From Candidatus Omnitrophota bacterium (lineage in GTDB: Bacteria; Omnitrophota; Gorgyraeia; 2-01-FULL-45-10), in contig JACROW010000021.1 in NCBI GenBank assembly GCA_016214245.1, positions 1 to 7,441 of the forward strand: 7,441 bases of DNA. Reading direction: 5' to 3'. This document shows, in pieces, positions 1-6,826 of the stretch (its first letter is position 1; each line of letters starts with the position of its first letter). The position numbers and the translations under genes were made by a program. The notes under the pieces were generated by a model that saw only the letters and a list, made by a program, of their open reading frames with translations, did no database searches and was not told the DNA's origin.

Positions 1-90
1 TTTCTTCGCAACCTCTTTGGCGCTATAATTTTCGTCCCAATATAACTTTTTAACTTGTACGGGATCTAATTTTTGTTTACCACCTACCAT
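1..90 (-). CDS. Partial ORF, N-terminus of a possible helix-turn-helix protein
   Basis: This is an open frame running off the left edge, so only about 30 residues are visible from the ATG at 90-88. An in-frame ATG at 105-103 would add five residues, and the frame stays open back through the tRNA-Tyr remnant. The residues LYWDENYSAKEVAKK resemble the first helices of a helix-turn-helix DNA-binding domain; such domains occur at the N-terminus of many regulators, recombinases and homing endonucleases. No good Shine-Dalgarno sequence precedes either ATG. The frame begins only a few bases after the point where tRNA-Tyr homology stops, which suggests that it belongs to whatever interrupted that tRNA. 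The family is not recognised with certainty, and it could be a chance open frame. Confidence 0.4.
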   Translation of the reverse strand, partial: MVGGKQKLDPVQVKKLYWDENYSAKEVAKK

Positions 91-92
91 AT

Positions 93-127
93 CAGTCTGG
101 TCCATTTGGCCACTCTGGTACCTCACC
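93..127 (-). pseudogene. 5' half of tRNA-Tyr, interrupted in the anticodon loop
   Basis: Read on the minus strand from 127, the sequence gives a seven-base acceptor strand (GGTGAGG) and TA at positions 8-9. A D-arm with CCA/TGG pairing and the GAGTGGCCAAA core typical of bacterial tRNA-Tyr follow, then the 5' anticodon stem strand CCAGA and the loop bases CTG. The next bases should be TAAATCTGG to complete the GUA anticodon and stem, but ATATGG follows instead. No 3' half (T-arm, or a CCTCACC acceptor strand) is present between here and the window edge. It starts three bases after the CCA of tRNA-Thr, and Thr-Tyr tandem order is common in bacterial tRNA clusters. It may be a broken gene, or the 5' exon of a tRNA whose other half lies outside the window. 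Confidence 0.6.
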
Positions 128-130
128 ACA

Positions 131-205
131 TGGAGCCGGGAAGAGGGATCGAACCTCCAACCTGATGCTTACAAAGCAACTGCTCTACCATTGAGCTACC
201 CCGGC
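131..205 (-). tRNA. tRNA-Thr (anticodon UGU)
   Basis: This is a complete cloverleaf of 72 bases plus an encoded CCA at 133-131. The acceptor strand GCCGGGG pairs with TCCCGGC, with one G-U at the bottom. The D-arm is GCTC/GAGC with GG in the loop. The anticodon loop is TTTGTAA, giving UGU. The T-arm is GGAGG/CCTCT around TTCGATC, with one G-U. The anticodon stem GTTGC/GCATC has one U-U mismatch at its second pair, which is slightly unusual. The gene starts 8 bases after the nnrD stop with no terminator or good promoter between them, so it may be processed from the nnrD transcript. It is followed after three bases by the tRNA-Tyr remnant. Confidence 0.95.
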
Positions 206-213
206 TTATATTG

Positions 214-1077
214 TTATGCTAGCTTTTTTAAAACTTCCGGTAACTTATTTAAAAGGTCCGTTGCAATTAAACTTAAGGCGCCTTTTTCTTTCAATGCCAG
301 ATCGCCCGCGAGGCCGTGAAAATAGACGCCCAATACCGACGCCGTATACGCGTCAAGGCCCTGGCCAACGAAGCTGGCTATGATGCCGGTCAATATATCG
401 CCGACGCCGCCTGTTGCCATTCCGGGATTCCCGGTCTCGTTTATATAAAATTCACCTTTTGGATTGGCGACGATTGTGTTATGGCCTTTCAAAACCAAGA
501 CCGTATTATACTCATTTGCGAATTTTAATGCAATATCATTTCTGTCCTTCTTGACCTCTTCGATATCCTTCGCAACAAGCCTCGCCATCTCGCCCGGATG
601 CGGCGTCAGGATAAGCTGGGCCTGGGCCTTCTTCAACATATCGAGATGGCCGGCGAACGCGTTTATGCCGTCGGCGTCTAAGATTATGGGTTTGGTAAAT
701 TTTGTAACCAAATTTCTTATTAGGTTTTGAGTTTCCTTATTCTGTGAGATCCCGGGCCCGATTGCTATAGCGTCGCACCTTTCGCCAAAATTTACGAGAT
801 CCCTCTCGGCCAGAAGGCTTAAAGAGTAGTCTTTCGTCTCAAAGAAGACCCTGACCATCACCTCTGTCAACTTCGTTGCCATCACTTGATACAGGCTCTT
901 CCCTATTGCCAGCGTGACCAGGCCGCTTCCGGAACGTATGGCTGCCTGGCTCGTCAGATATGCAGCCCCTGTATAGCCTGAAGAGCCGGCAATGACTAAA
1001 ACATGCCCGAAGTCCCCCTTGTGCGAATCAGGAGACCTCTTTGGAAAGTTCGTCAATATCTCTTCTATGGCTGTCAT
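214..1077 (-). CDS. nnrD: ADP-dependent (S)-NAD(P)H-hydrate dehydratase
   Basis: This cytosolic repair enzyme dehydrates the S form of damaged NADH and NADPH hydrates, using ADP. The 287 residues form one ribokinase-like domain of the YjeF C-terminal family. Visible motifs are KGDFGHVLVIAGSSGYTGAA (20-39), AIGPGIS (105-111), ILDADGINA (132-140), LTPHPGEMARL (157-167), LVLKGHNTIV (194-203) and the nucleotide-site motif NPGMATGGVGDILTGIIA (217-234) with the catalytic-type Asp227. The NAD(P)HX epimerase domain that is fused in many bacteria (total about 500 residues) is absent, so NnrE, if present, is encoded elsewhere. The start is well supported: AAGGAG lies five bases upstream of the ATG, and the ATG overlaps the acpS stop by four bases (ATGA). 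The gene ends 8 bases before tRNA-Thr. Confidence 0.93.
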   Translation of the reverse strand: MTAIEEILTNFPKRSPDSHKGDFGHVLVIAGSSGYTGAAYLTSQAAIRSGSGLVTLAIGKSLYQVMATKLTEVMVRVFFETKDYSLSLLAERDLVNFGERCDAIAIGPGISQNKETQNLIRNLVTKFTKPIILDADGINAFAGHLDMLKKAQAQLILTPHPGEMARLVAKDIEEVKKDRNDIALKFANEYNTVLVLKGHNTIVANPKGEFYINETGNPGMATGGVGDILTGIIASFVGQGLDAYTASVLGVYFHGLAGDLALKEKGALSLIATDLLNKLPEVLKKLA

Positions 1078-1463
1078 CGTTTCTCCTTTTTTAGAAGTAT
1101 GACATTCGCGACCGCATAATTCTTTGAATGAGCTATGCTGACTATTACATTGTCTATCATCTTTTTCTTTTTTAATTTAAGCGCGCTGCCGTGAAATTCT
1201 ATTTTCGGTTTCCCCTCCCTATCATTCAGCACTTCGATATCAGTCCATCTTATAGGAAATTTACGCGGCTCGCCAAAGGCCTTTACCACGGCTTCCTTGG
1301 CTGCGAATCTCGCGGCGAAGTGCTGATGCGAAAACCTTCTTGAATTGGAATATGCGACCTCTCTATCGGTAAATATCTTGGAAAGGAAATTCACCCCCCA
1401 TTTACTTATGGCATCTTTCATCCTGAATACTTCCACTATGTCTACGCCGGTCCCGAAAATCAT
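1074..1463 (-). CDS. acpS: Holo-[acyl-carrier-protein] synthase
   Basis: The enzyme transfers the 4'-phosphopantetheine of coenzyme A to the serine of apo-ACP, activating it for fatty acid synthesis. The 129 residues match the short AcpS-type phosphopantetheinyl transferases in length. The N-terminal GTGVDIVEV (4-12) carries the metal-binding Asp8. RFAAKEAVVKAFG (52-64) contains the second metal ligand Glu57. VSIAHS (108-113) is the family's C-terminal motif. The gene overlaps the pdxJ stop and the nnrD start by four bases each (ATGA in both cases), which implies translational coupling. Only a weak GGA-type ribosome site precedes its ATG. Adjacency of acpS and pdxJ is a widely conserved arrangement, seen for example in Escherichia coli. 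Confidence 0.95.
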   Translation of the reverse strand: MIFGTGVDIVEVFRMKDAISKWGVNFLSKIFTDREVAYSNSRRFSHQHFAARFAAKEAVVKAFGEPRKFPIRWTDIEVLNDREGKPKIEFHGSALKLKKKKMIDNVIVSIAHSKNYAVANVILLKKEKR

Positions 1464-2173
1464 CTGACCAATTCCAGCATTTCACGAACGGCTTCGGCCA
1501 AGCCGATAAATACGGCCTTTGAAATTATGGAATGGCCGATGTTGAGTTCGTTTATCTTGTCTATCGCCGCCACGTCCTTAGTATTATCGTAATTTAAACC
1601 ATGCCCTGCATTGACTTCAAGGCCGAGGGCCGAGGCATATTCTACTGCTTCGTTCAATATCTTTAATTCTCTCTTTCTGGAAGTTTCAGATTTTGCGTTG
1701 GCATATTCGCCGGTATGTAATTCTACTATGCCCGAGCCTGCCCGCATAGAGGCGTCGATCTCTTTTTTAACAGGGTTTATGAAGAGGCTCACCTTTATTC
1801 CGTTTCCCTCGAGCTTATCGACTGCGGATTTTATCTTCGCCAAATTACCTTCGACATCCAGCCCGCCTTCTGTGGTAAGCTCACTTCTTCGTTCGGGAAC
1901 CAATGTCGCCTGGTCCGGCTTCACCTTACATGCAAATTCCACTATATCTTTAGCGATCGACATCTCAAGGTTAAGCCTTGTCTTTACAGCCTCCCGTAAC
2001 CTTCTGACGTCTTCGTCTTTTATATGCCGCCTGTCTTCGCGCAGATGGCAGACTATGGAATCGCAGCCAGCTCCTTCACAAACTATAGCCGCTTCAACCG
2101 GATCCGGATAATGGATTCGTCTCGCCTCTCTTAACGTTGCCACGTGATCTATATTGACGCCGAGCTTCGCCAT
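1460..2173 (-). CDS. pdxJ: Pyridoxine 5'-phosphate synthase
   Basis: PdxJ condenses 1-deoxy-D-xylulose 5-phosphate with 3-amino-2-oxopropyl phosphate to give pyridoxine 5'-phosphate, the ring-closing step of the DXP-dependent vitamin B6 route. The 237 residues are full length for this TIM-barrel family. Conserved blocks are LGVNIDHVATLREAR (4-18), CHLREDRRHI (42-51) with His43, LEMSIA (69-74) with Glu70, LVPERRSELTTEGG (91-104), and LEVNAGHGLNYDN (185-197) with His191. His43, Glu70 and His191 correspond to the catalytic residues known in E. coli PdxJ. The gene starts seven bases after the folP stop in a very A/T-rich spacer with no recognisable Shine-Dalgarno sequence, so translation may rely on reinitiation after folP. 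It overlaps acpS by four bases. Confidence 0.96.
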   Translation of the reverse strand: MAKLGVNIDHVATLREARRIHYPDPVEAAIVCEGAGCDSIVCHLREDRRHIKDEDVRRLREAVKTRLNLEMSIAKDIVEFACKVKPDQATLVPERRSELTTEGGLDVEGNLAKIKSAVDKLEGNGIKVSLFINPVKKEIDASMRAGSGIVELHTGEYANAKSETSRKRELKILNEAVEYASALGLEVNAGHGLNYDNTKDVAAIDKINELNIGHSIISKAVFIGLAEAVREMLELVR

Positions 2174-2180
2174 GAATTTT

Positions 2181-3050
2181 TTATAAATTTTTGATTTTTG
2201 ATTTTAAAATGCTATCCGTCATGCGCGCCGCCTGAAGAGTTTCTTTGACATCGTGAACCCTCAAAATGTTAGCGCCTTTCATAACTGCTATTACGCAGGT
2301 TGCCAATGTGCCGATAAGGCGATCCCCTGGTTCGCTCACGTCCAATATCTTTCCTATAAAGGATTTTCTCGAGGTGCCGATGCATATAGGCCGGCCCAGG
2401 ATCTTGAATTCATCGAGCCTGTTTAGGATCTCGAGGTTGTGCTCTACAGTCTTTCCGAAACCTATCCCCGGATCTATGATAATCTTCTCTTCCTGAACGC
2501 CTGCGTCTCTGGCTATGTTTATCGATTCTCTAAAAAATGCGATTAGCTCTTCGATGAGATTCTTATAGGCCGGATTCAGCTGCATATTTTGAGGCTCGCC
2601 CTTCATCTGCATTATTATCACTGCCGCGCCATGTCGCGCAACGACGGGCGCCATAGCCGGATCATGCCTTAAGCCGGAAATGTCATTCACTATAGACACC
2701 CCCCCTCTTATGGCTTCTTCTGCGACCCTTGATCTGCGAGTATCTATCGATATCGGAATCTTTATAACTTTAGACAGGTTTTCCAGTACTGGTATGACGC
2801 GGCCGAGCTCTTCATCGATCGACACGTCGCGGGCGCCTGGCCGTGTGGATACTCCGCCCACATCGATCATATCCGCGCCGGCTGCCGCCATGTCGATAGC
2901 ATGCTCGATCGCTTTTGACTTATCGAGGAACTTTCCGCCGTCGGAAAAGGAGTCAGGCGTCACGTTCAGAACGCCCATTACGTAGGTCCTCTTGCTAAAG
3001 GCGAGGTCAGCTTGGCGGGTGGTCGGCTCTGTCAGGTTCAGCTTGCGCAT
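2181..3050 (-). CDS. folP: Dihydropteroate synthase
   Basis: FolP joins p-aminobenzoate to 6-hydroxymethyl-7,8-dihydropterin diphosphate in folate synthesis and is the sulfonamide target. The 289 residues form the pterin-binding TIM barrel. Motifs: MGVLNVTPDSFSDGG (25-39, Asn29 as metal ligand), DVGGVSTRPGA (63-73), ISIDTRRS (100-107, Asp103), IVNDISG (120-126), IIDPGIGFGKT (191-201, Asp193), GTSRKSFIG (225-233, Lys229) and LRVHDV (263-268). Two positions differ from the commonest family pattern: Val67 where Glu is usual, and Gln148 where His is usual in the MHM motif. The ATG at 3050 lies inside ftsH, giving a 44-base overlap. It is the only standard in-frame start before Met25, which already lies in strand one, and AGGA lies ten bases upstream. 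ftsH-folP adjacency is common in bacteria. Confidence 0.95.
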   Translation of the reverse strand: MRKLNLTEPTTRQADLAFSKRTYVMGVLNVTPDSFSDGGKFLDKSKAIEHAIDMAAAGADMIDVGGVSTRPGARDVSIDEELGRVIPVLENLSKVIKIPISIDTRRSRVAEEAIRGGVSIVNDISGLRHDPAMAPVVARHGAAVIIMQMKGEPQNMQLNPAYKNLIEELIAFFRESINIARDAGVQEEKIIIDPGIGFGKTVEHNLEILNRLDEFKILGRPICIGTSRKSFIGKILDVSEPGDRLIGTLATCVIAVMKGANILRVHDVKETLQAARMTDSILKSKIKNL

Positions 3051-4902
3051 CTTTATGGAATCCTAGAAGCGATTTTACTTCTTCAACTTCCATGACCTCT
3101 TTCTCCAATAATCTTTCTGCCAGAAGCTTCAACTTGTCTTTGTGCTTTATGAGTTCGTCCTTGGCCTTCGTGTAACAATCGTCTATGATCCTGCGCACTT
3201 CCTGATCTATCAATAAGGCTGTCTGGTCGCTGTAATTTCGCTCTTCCATGATATCGCGGCCGAGGAATATCTGCTCATGCCTGTGGCCGAATGTGAGATG
3301 GCCGAGCTTCTCGCTCATCCCGAACCTCGTCACCATCTTTCGCGCTATATCGGTTGCTATCTCAAGATCGTTCTGGGCGCCTGTTGACAATTCACTTAAA
3401 ATTATCTCTTCGCTTGCCCTGCCGCCCAGCATCCCGACGATCTTTCCCAATAGCTCTTCCTTTGTCACGATATACCTGTCCTCCACCGGAAGCCTTATCG
3501 TGTATCCGAGTGCCATCCCTCTCGGCAATATCGATACCTTATGCAAGGGATCCGCACCGGGTATGATAAGCGCGAGGAGCGCGTGCCCTGATTCGTGATA
3601 TGAGATGATCATCCTTTCCTGCTTGGATATGACTCTCGATTTTTTCTCGGGGCCTGCCATGACCCTTTCGATAGACTCCTGCAGTTCTTCCATCATGACA
3701 GACTCTTTATTGCGCCGGGCTGCGAGAAGCGCCGCCTCGTTTACGAGGTTTGCTAAATCCGCGCCGGAGAAACCGGAGGTCTGTCTCGCCAATGAATTCA
3801 GATCGACTGTTTTGTCAAGCTTTACATTTCTGATGTGGACCTTTAATATGGCCTCACGGCCTATGATATCGGGTCTATCTATGACTATCTGCCTGTCAAA
3901 CCTTCCCGGCCTCAATAGCGCCGGGTCCAAGACATCCGGCCGATTTGTGGCGGCTATGAGTATAACACCTTCCTGCGTGTTAAATCCGTCCATCTCGACC
4001 AGCAATGCATTGAGTGTCTGCTCCCTTTCGTCGTGGCCGCCGCCGATACCCGCAAAGCGCTGCCTTCCGACAGCGTCGATCTCATCTATAAATATGATGG
4101 CGCCGCGGCCAGACTGTTTCGCTGAGCGCTTTGCCTGATCGAAGAGGTCGCGCACCCTCGAGGCGCCTACGCCGACGAACATCTCGACGAAATCAGAGCC
4201 GGATATGGATAGGAACGGCACGTTCGCCTCGCCTGCCACCGCCTTTGCCAGGAGGGTCTTGCCTGTCCCGGGGGGGCCCATCAGAAGCACCCCCTTCGGG
4301 ATCTTGCCGCCTAATCTCTGAAACTTCTTCGGGTCCTTCAAAAACTCTATGACCTCTTTCAATTCTTCCTTTGCCTCATCAACGCCTGCAACGTCTTCGA
4401 ACGTGATCTTTAGACGCTCATCCGACGCCAGGGTAGGGCGGGACTTACCGAACGACCATATCCTTCCGCCGCCGGCGGCGCCGCCGCGGTAAGCGAATAA
4501 CCACAGGAATAATATAAAGAGGATCATCGGCCCAAGCGAATAGAAGAGGTTCATCCATAATGTCTTCGGCGGCTTTATGTCAAACACCCTTATATTCTCT
4601 CTCAATAATCTTATCAGGTCCTGATCATTTTCAGGGATATTCACGCTGAATTTTGTGCCGTCAGCCAATTCGCCCTTAACGATATTCTCGACTTTCGCAC
4701 AGGATTTGATCTTCTGGGTCGCCGGGTTATCCTTTAGGATATCGAAGAATTCAGAATAGGCCAGCTCCCGGACCGGTTTCTCCAAAGTCTGGGTCCAGCT
4801 GTTCAATAGATAAAAAACTCCCAATGCAACAAAAACCCAGATCATGAGATTCTTGCCGTTTTTTGAAGGCCTCAAAATCTTTTTACCCCTTTCGTCTTTC
4901 AT
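3007..4902 (-). CDS. ftsH: ATP-dependent zinc metalloprotease FtsH
   Basis: FtsH is a membrane-anchored hexameric AAA+ protease that removes misassembled membrane proteins and selected regulators. The 631 residues show the full family layout. TM1 is at about 19-35, a periplasmic or extracytoplasmic domain spans about 36-115, and TM2 is at about 118-138. A Gly-rich linker follows at 140-146. The AAA domain has Walker A GPPGTGKT (209-216), pore motif FVG (242-244), Walker B IIFIDEID (269-276) and arginine fingers Arg331 and Arg334. The protease domain has HESGH (436-440) and third zinc ligand Asp512 in TGAQNDL. The start is supported by GAGG six bases upstream of the ATG. A promoter lies in the gap after tilS, and a tiny leader ORF ends on the ftsH start codon. 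The last 14 codons overlap folP. Confidence 0.97.
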   Translation of the reverse strand: MKDERGKKILRPSKNGKNLMIWVFVALGVFYLLNSWTQTLEKPVRELAYSEFFDILKDNPATQKIKSCAKVENIVKGELADGTKFSVNIPENDQDLIRLLRENIRVFDIKPPKTLWMNLFYSLGPMILFILFLWLFAYRGGAAGGGRIWSFGKSRPTLASDERLKITFEDVAGVDEAKEELKEVIEFLKDPKKFQRLGGKIPKGVLLMGPPGTGKTLLAKAVAGEANVPFLSISGSDFVEMFVGVGASRVRDLFDQAKRSAKQSGRGAIIFIDEIDAVGRQRFAGIGGGHDEREQTLNALLVEMDGFNTQEGVILIAATNRPDVLDPALLRPGRFDRQIVIDRPDIIGREAILKVHIRNVKLDKTVDLNSLARQTSGFSGADLANLVNEAALLAARRNKESVMMEELQESIERVMAGPEKKSRVISKQERMIISYHESGHALLALIIPGADPLHKVSILPRGMALGYTIRLPVEDRYIVTKEELLGKIVGMLGGRASEEIILSELSTGAQNDLEIATDIARKMVTRFGMSEKLGHLTFGHRHEQIFLGRDIMEERNYSDQTALLIDQEVRRIIDDCYTKAKDELIKHKDKLKLLAERLLEKEVMEVEEVKSLLGFHKDAQAEPDRADHPPS

Positions 4903-4925
4903 ATGCCACCTCGATACGATTGCAT
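4899..4925 (-). other. Possible 8-codon leader ORF overlapping the ftsH start
   Basis: ATG at 4925-4923 is preceded by AGAGAGG with a six-base spacer and reads MQSYRGGI before a TGA that overlaps the ftsH ATG as ATGA. The same frame is open further upstream to an ATG at 4976-4974, which would give 25 residues, but that ATG has no usable spacer to a ribosome site. Its initiation region (4935-4923) matches that of ftsH (4912-4900) at 11 of 13 bases. It could be a real coupling leader peptide or a relic of a duplicated start site. Codon content cannot decide at this length. Confidence 0.3.
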
Positions 4926-4985
4926 ATGGAACCTCTCTAAGTGTAAAGTCTTATTTTTGCGCGGTTTCTTTTCCATTTCCTGCTT

Positions 4986-5014
4986 ATTTTAGCAAAATTT
5001 TATACCTATATCAA
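4986..5014 (-). promoter_or_regulatory. Sigma-70-type promoter for ftsH
   Basis: On the minus strand, TTGATA (5014-5009) and TAAAAT (4991-4986) each match consensus at five of six bases and are 17 bases apart. TGC directly before the -10 makes it an extended -10 element. The -35 lies immediately after the tilS stop. The predicted start is near 4979, giving a leader of about 76 bases before ftsH. Confidence 0.7.
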
Positions 5015-5016
5015 GA

Positions 5017-6012
5017 TTATAATTGGCTGAAGGCCAGTGCCTTATCTGTCCTCGTAATCCTTATGCCGCCGGGCAGGTCAATCGAATTCCCCTTCCGTTT
5101 GTGCCCGATGAGATGCTCCATCTCCTTCCAGTGTCGAAATGAAAGCCTTTTTAGTTCGCCGCCTGCCATCTCTAACGCATCTCGCAATATCTCTTTCTGA
5201 ATTGCCTTCGGCTGGATCACTATATCTTTCAGGCTTAGCTCCACCCTGCCTTCCTGACATGATATGTGTCTTTTCGCCCTCGACCGCTCTTCCTCTATAA
5301 ATTTGAAATCCTCTCTCAGGTGTTCGGCGAGATTCGAGAGCACTCTCTTCAAGCGCGGGTTGTACCTTTCCAGAAACGGAATTATATCACTTCTTACGAC
5401 ATTCCTGAAATATACGGGCTCCAGATTTGTGCGGTCTATTCTATATTCAATGTGCTTCTCATCGAGATATTCTTTTATCTCTTCCTTCTCCAATTCCAAT
5501 AAGGGCCTCATGATCTTCAACCCCGACTCCTCTCTTACGGGAGAAATCCCGACCATTCCTTTCAGCGACGTGCCTTTTATCAAACGCATTAATATGGTCT
5601 CCGCCTGATCGTCCAGCGTATGGCCTGTGGCGATGATATTCGCATTGACTTTCTTTGCGGCCGCATTAAAAAATTTATACCGCTCCTCCCTCGCCACTTC
5701 TTCAACTGACAGCTTTTTGGATTTTATTCTTTTTAAGTCCACCCTCTTATGGATAAAGGTCATCTTGAATCTTTCGGCCACGCCCTTTACGAATAACGAG
5801 TCCGCCTTCGACTCCGCGCCCCTCAATCCGTGATCGAGATTGCAGACCGAGAGATCTCCCAGTTTCAGTTTACCTTTAAGCGCTATCAGGGCATGCAGCA
5901 AAAATATGGAGTCCGGCCCGCCGGATACAGCCGCTAATACTCTGTCTTTCGGCTGGAGCATCTCATAATTCCGAGTCGTCTTTAAGACCCGTTCGATTAG
6001 ATTTTTCACCAT
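5017..6012 (-). CDS. tilS: tRNA(Ile)-lysidine synthetase
   Basis: TilS ligates lysine to C34 of the CAU-anticodon tRNA-Ile using ATP, changing both its identity and its codon reading from AUG to AUA. It is normally essential. The 331 residues have the N-terminal PP-loop ATPase with SGGPDS (30-35), followed by NLDHGLR (58-64) and GHTLDDQAET (130-139), all hallmark TilS motifs. A helical region with FRNVVRSDIIPFLERYNP links to a short C-terminal part rich in basic residues. The protein is shorter than the roughly 430-residue E. coli form and closer to the compact form known from Aquifex, so the second C-terminal domain is probably missing. The ATG is preceded by a modest GAGAG about ten bases upstream. 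The acyltransferase gene ends 32 bases before it, and ftsH begins 114 bases after it. tilS-ftsH-folP grouping is common in bacteria. Confidence 0.94.
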   Translation of the reverse strand: MVKNLIERVLKTTRNYEMLQPKDRVLAAVSGGPDSIFLLHALIALKGKLKLGDLSVCNLDHGLRGAESKADSLFVKGVAERFKMTFIHKRVDLKRIKSKKLSVEEVAREERYKFFNAAAKKVNANIIATGHTLDDQAETILMRLIKGTSLKGMVGISPVREESGLKIMRPLLELEKEEIKEYLDEKHIEYRIDRTNLEPVYFRNVVRSDIIPFLERYNPRLKRVLSNLAEHLREDFKFIEEERSRAKRHISCQEGRVELSLKDIVIQPKAIQKEILRDALEMAGGELKRLSFRHWKEMEHLIGHKRKGNSIDLPGGIRITRTDKALAFSQL

Positions 6013-6044
6013 ATATGAATTTCTCTCTTGGCGGTGGATTGGGA

Positions 6045-6764
6045 TTAAGACGATGCAGCCGCCAACTGCGTGCGGGTTATGTTTTTAAGGCGGTCGAATT
6101 CGGCTGCTCCGAATGCGGTTGAATCTATCGCTGGGAGCACCCGTAATCTGCACTGCACTTTCGCTGCGAAAACCCAGCTTCCTTTAGGGATTGCACGTCT
6201 GGTTCCGTCGAGCACTATAGGCAGGATGGGCTTTCTTTCCTTTAGCGCGATCTTAAAGGCCCCGTTTTGAAATTCCCTCATTTCATTTGTCTCACTGCGT
6301 GTTCCTTCAGGAAAAAATAAGACCGAGACGCCGTTCCTGAGCCAATTGGCAGCGTCACGATAAGCCTTTTTTATGCTGGAAAATTCTCCGCGTGAAAGCT
6401 TGATGTGCTTGGCAAGCGATAGGCACCATCCGACAAAAGGCACTTTGAATAGGCTTTCCTTCGCTACCCATTTAAATTGCATCTTCGTCTTATATAAGAT
6501 TATTATATCAGCGAGGCTTTGATGGTTTACAACGATAACATAAGTCTTGCCCTTATCGATATTCTCAAGTCCGGTTACACTAACTTTCCAATAAGGATTT
6601 AAAATAGTGAGGGCATCTGCCCACCAGTAACACTGGGCGTGGACGATCTTTCTCTTTTTATCAAACGGGTACAGGGCGAGCGTCAAAAAAAGCATAACAA
6701 GAAATAAAATGACCGTTAAAATGAAGCCGACCGCCCACACTGCCATTGACAATACGATCCTCAC
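6045..6764 (-). CDS. plsC: 1-acyl-sn-glycerol-3-phosphate acyltransferase family protein (PlsC-like)
   Basis: This is probably the membrane enzyme that acylates lysophosphatidic acid to phosphatidic acid in phospholipid synthesis. The 239 residues begin with a hydrophobic segment (about 8-32) ending at a KKRK cluster that should stay in the cytoplasm. The acyltransferase motifs follow: NHQSLAD (80-86, the HX4D catalytic pair His81 and Asp86), KLSRGEF (122-128), FPEGTRS (151-157) and a proline-rich PILPIVLDGT block (about 179-188). The start codon is GTG, supported by GAGG five bases upstream. That ribosome site begins only five bases after the U-tract of the csp terminator, so no separate promoter fits, and expression probably depends on read-through from csp. 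Other lysophospholipid acyltransferases share these motifs, so the acceptor is inferred. Confidence 0.88.
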   Translation of the reverse strand: MRIVLSMAVWAVGFILTVILFLVMLFLTLALYPFDKKRKIVHAQCYWWADALTILNPYWKVSVTGLENIDKGKTYVIVVNHQSLADIIILYKTKMQFKWVAKESLFKVPFVGWCLSLAKHIKLSRGEFSSIKKAYRDAANWLRNGVSVLFFPEGTRSETNEMREFQNGAFKIALKERKPILPIVLDGTRRAIPKGSWVFAAKVQCRLRVLPAIDSTAFGAAEFDRLKNITRTQLAAASS

Positions 6765-6777
6765 TCGAGCCTCTTTT

Positions 6778-6808
6778 AAAAAGGGCCTGGCTATGAATAA
6801 CCAGGCCC
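6778..6808 (-). terminator. Rho-independent terminator after csp
   Basis: GGGCCTGG (minus strand 6808-6801) pairs perfectly with CCAGGCCC (6790-6783). Three further pairs, including one U-G, extend the stem to 11 pairs around a TTCA tetraloop, and five T residues follow at 6782-6778. It lies 18 bases past the csp stop and directly upstream of the plsC ribosome site, so it can act as a full terminator or as an attenuator for the downstream genes. Confidence 0.85.
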
Positions 6809-6826
6809 GTCTTTGTTCAATTCGGA

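Noticed and set aside
206..260. Separate promoter for tRNA-Thr
   Set aside because: The best pair is TTACCG and TAGCAT, a three-of-six and a four-of-six match, which is no better than chance in A/T-rich sequence.
316..730. Plus-strand open frames opposite nnrD
   Set aside because: They are antisense shadows of a well-supported gene, with no ribosome site or recognisable motif.
1611..2985. Plus-strand open frames opposite pdxJ and folP (166, 76 and 101 codons)
   Set aside because: They have Ser/Ile/Pro-rich low-complexity compositions typical of antisense reading of conserved genes. No domain is visible.
3248..4352. Plus-strand open frames opposite ftsH, including an arginine-rich 73-codon frame
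   Set aside because: They are shadows of the AAA and protease domains, and the arginine richness comes from GC-rich codons read backwards.
5078..5260. Minus-strand 60-codon frame inside tilS in another frame
   Set aside because: It lies wholly within tilS, whose own frame has the conserved motifs. No ribosome site or domain supports it.
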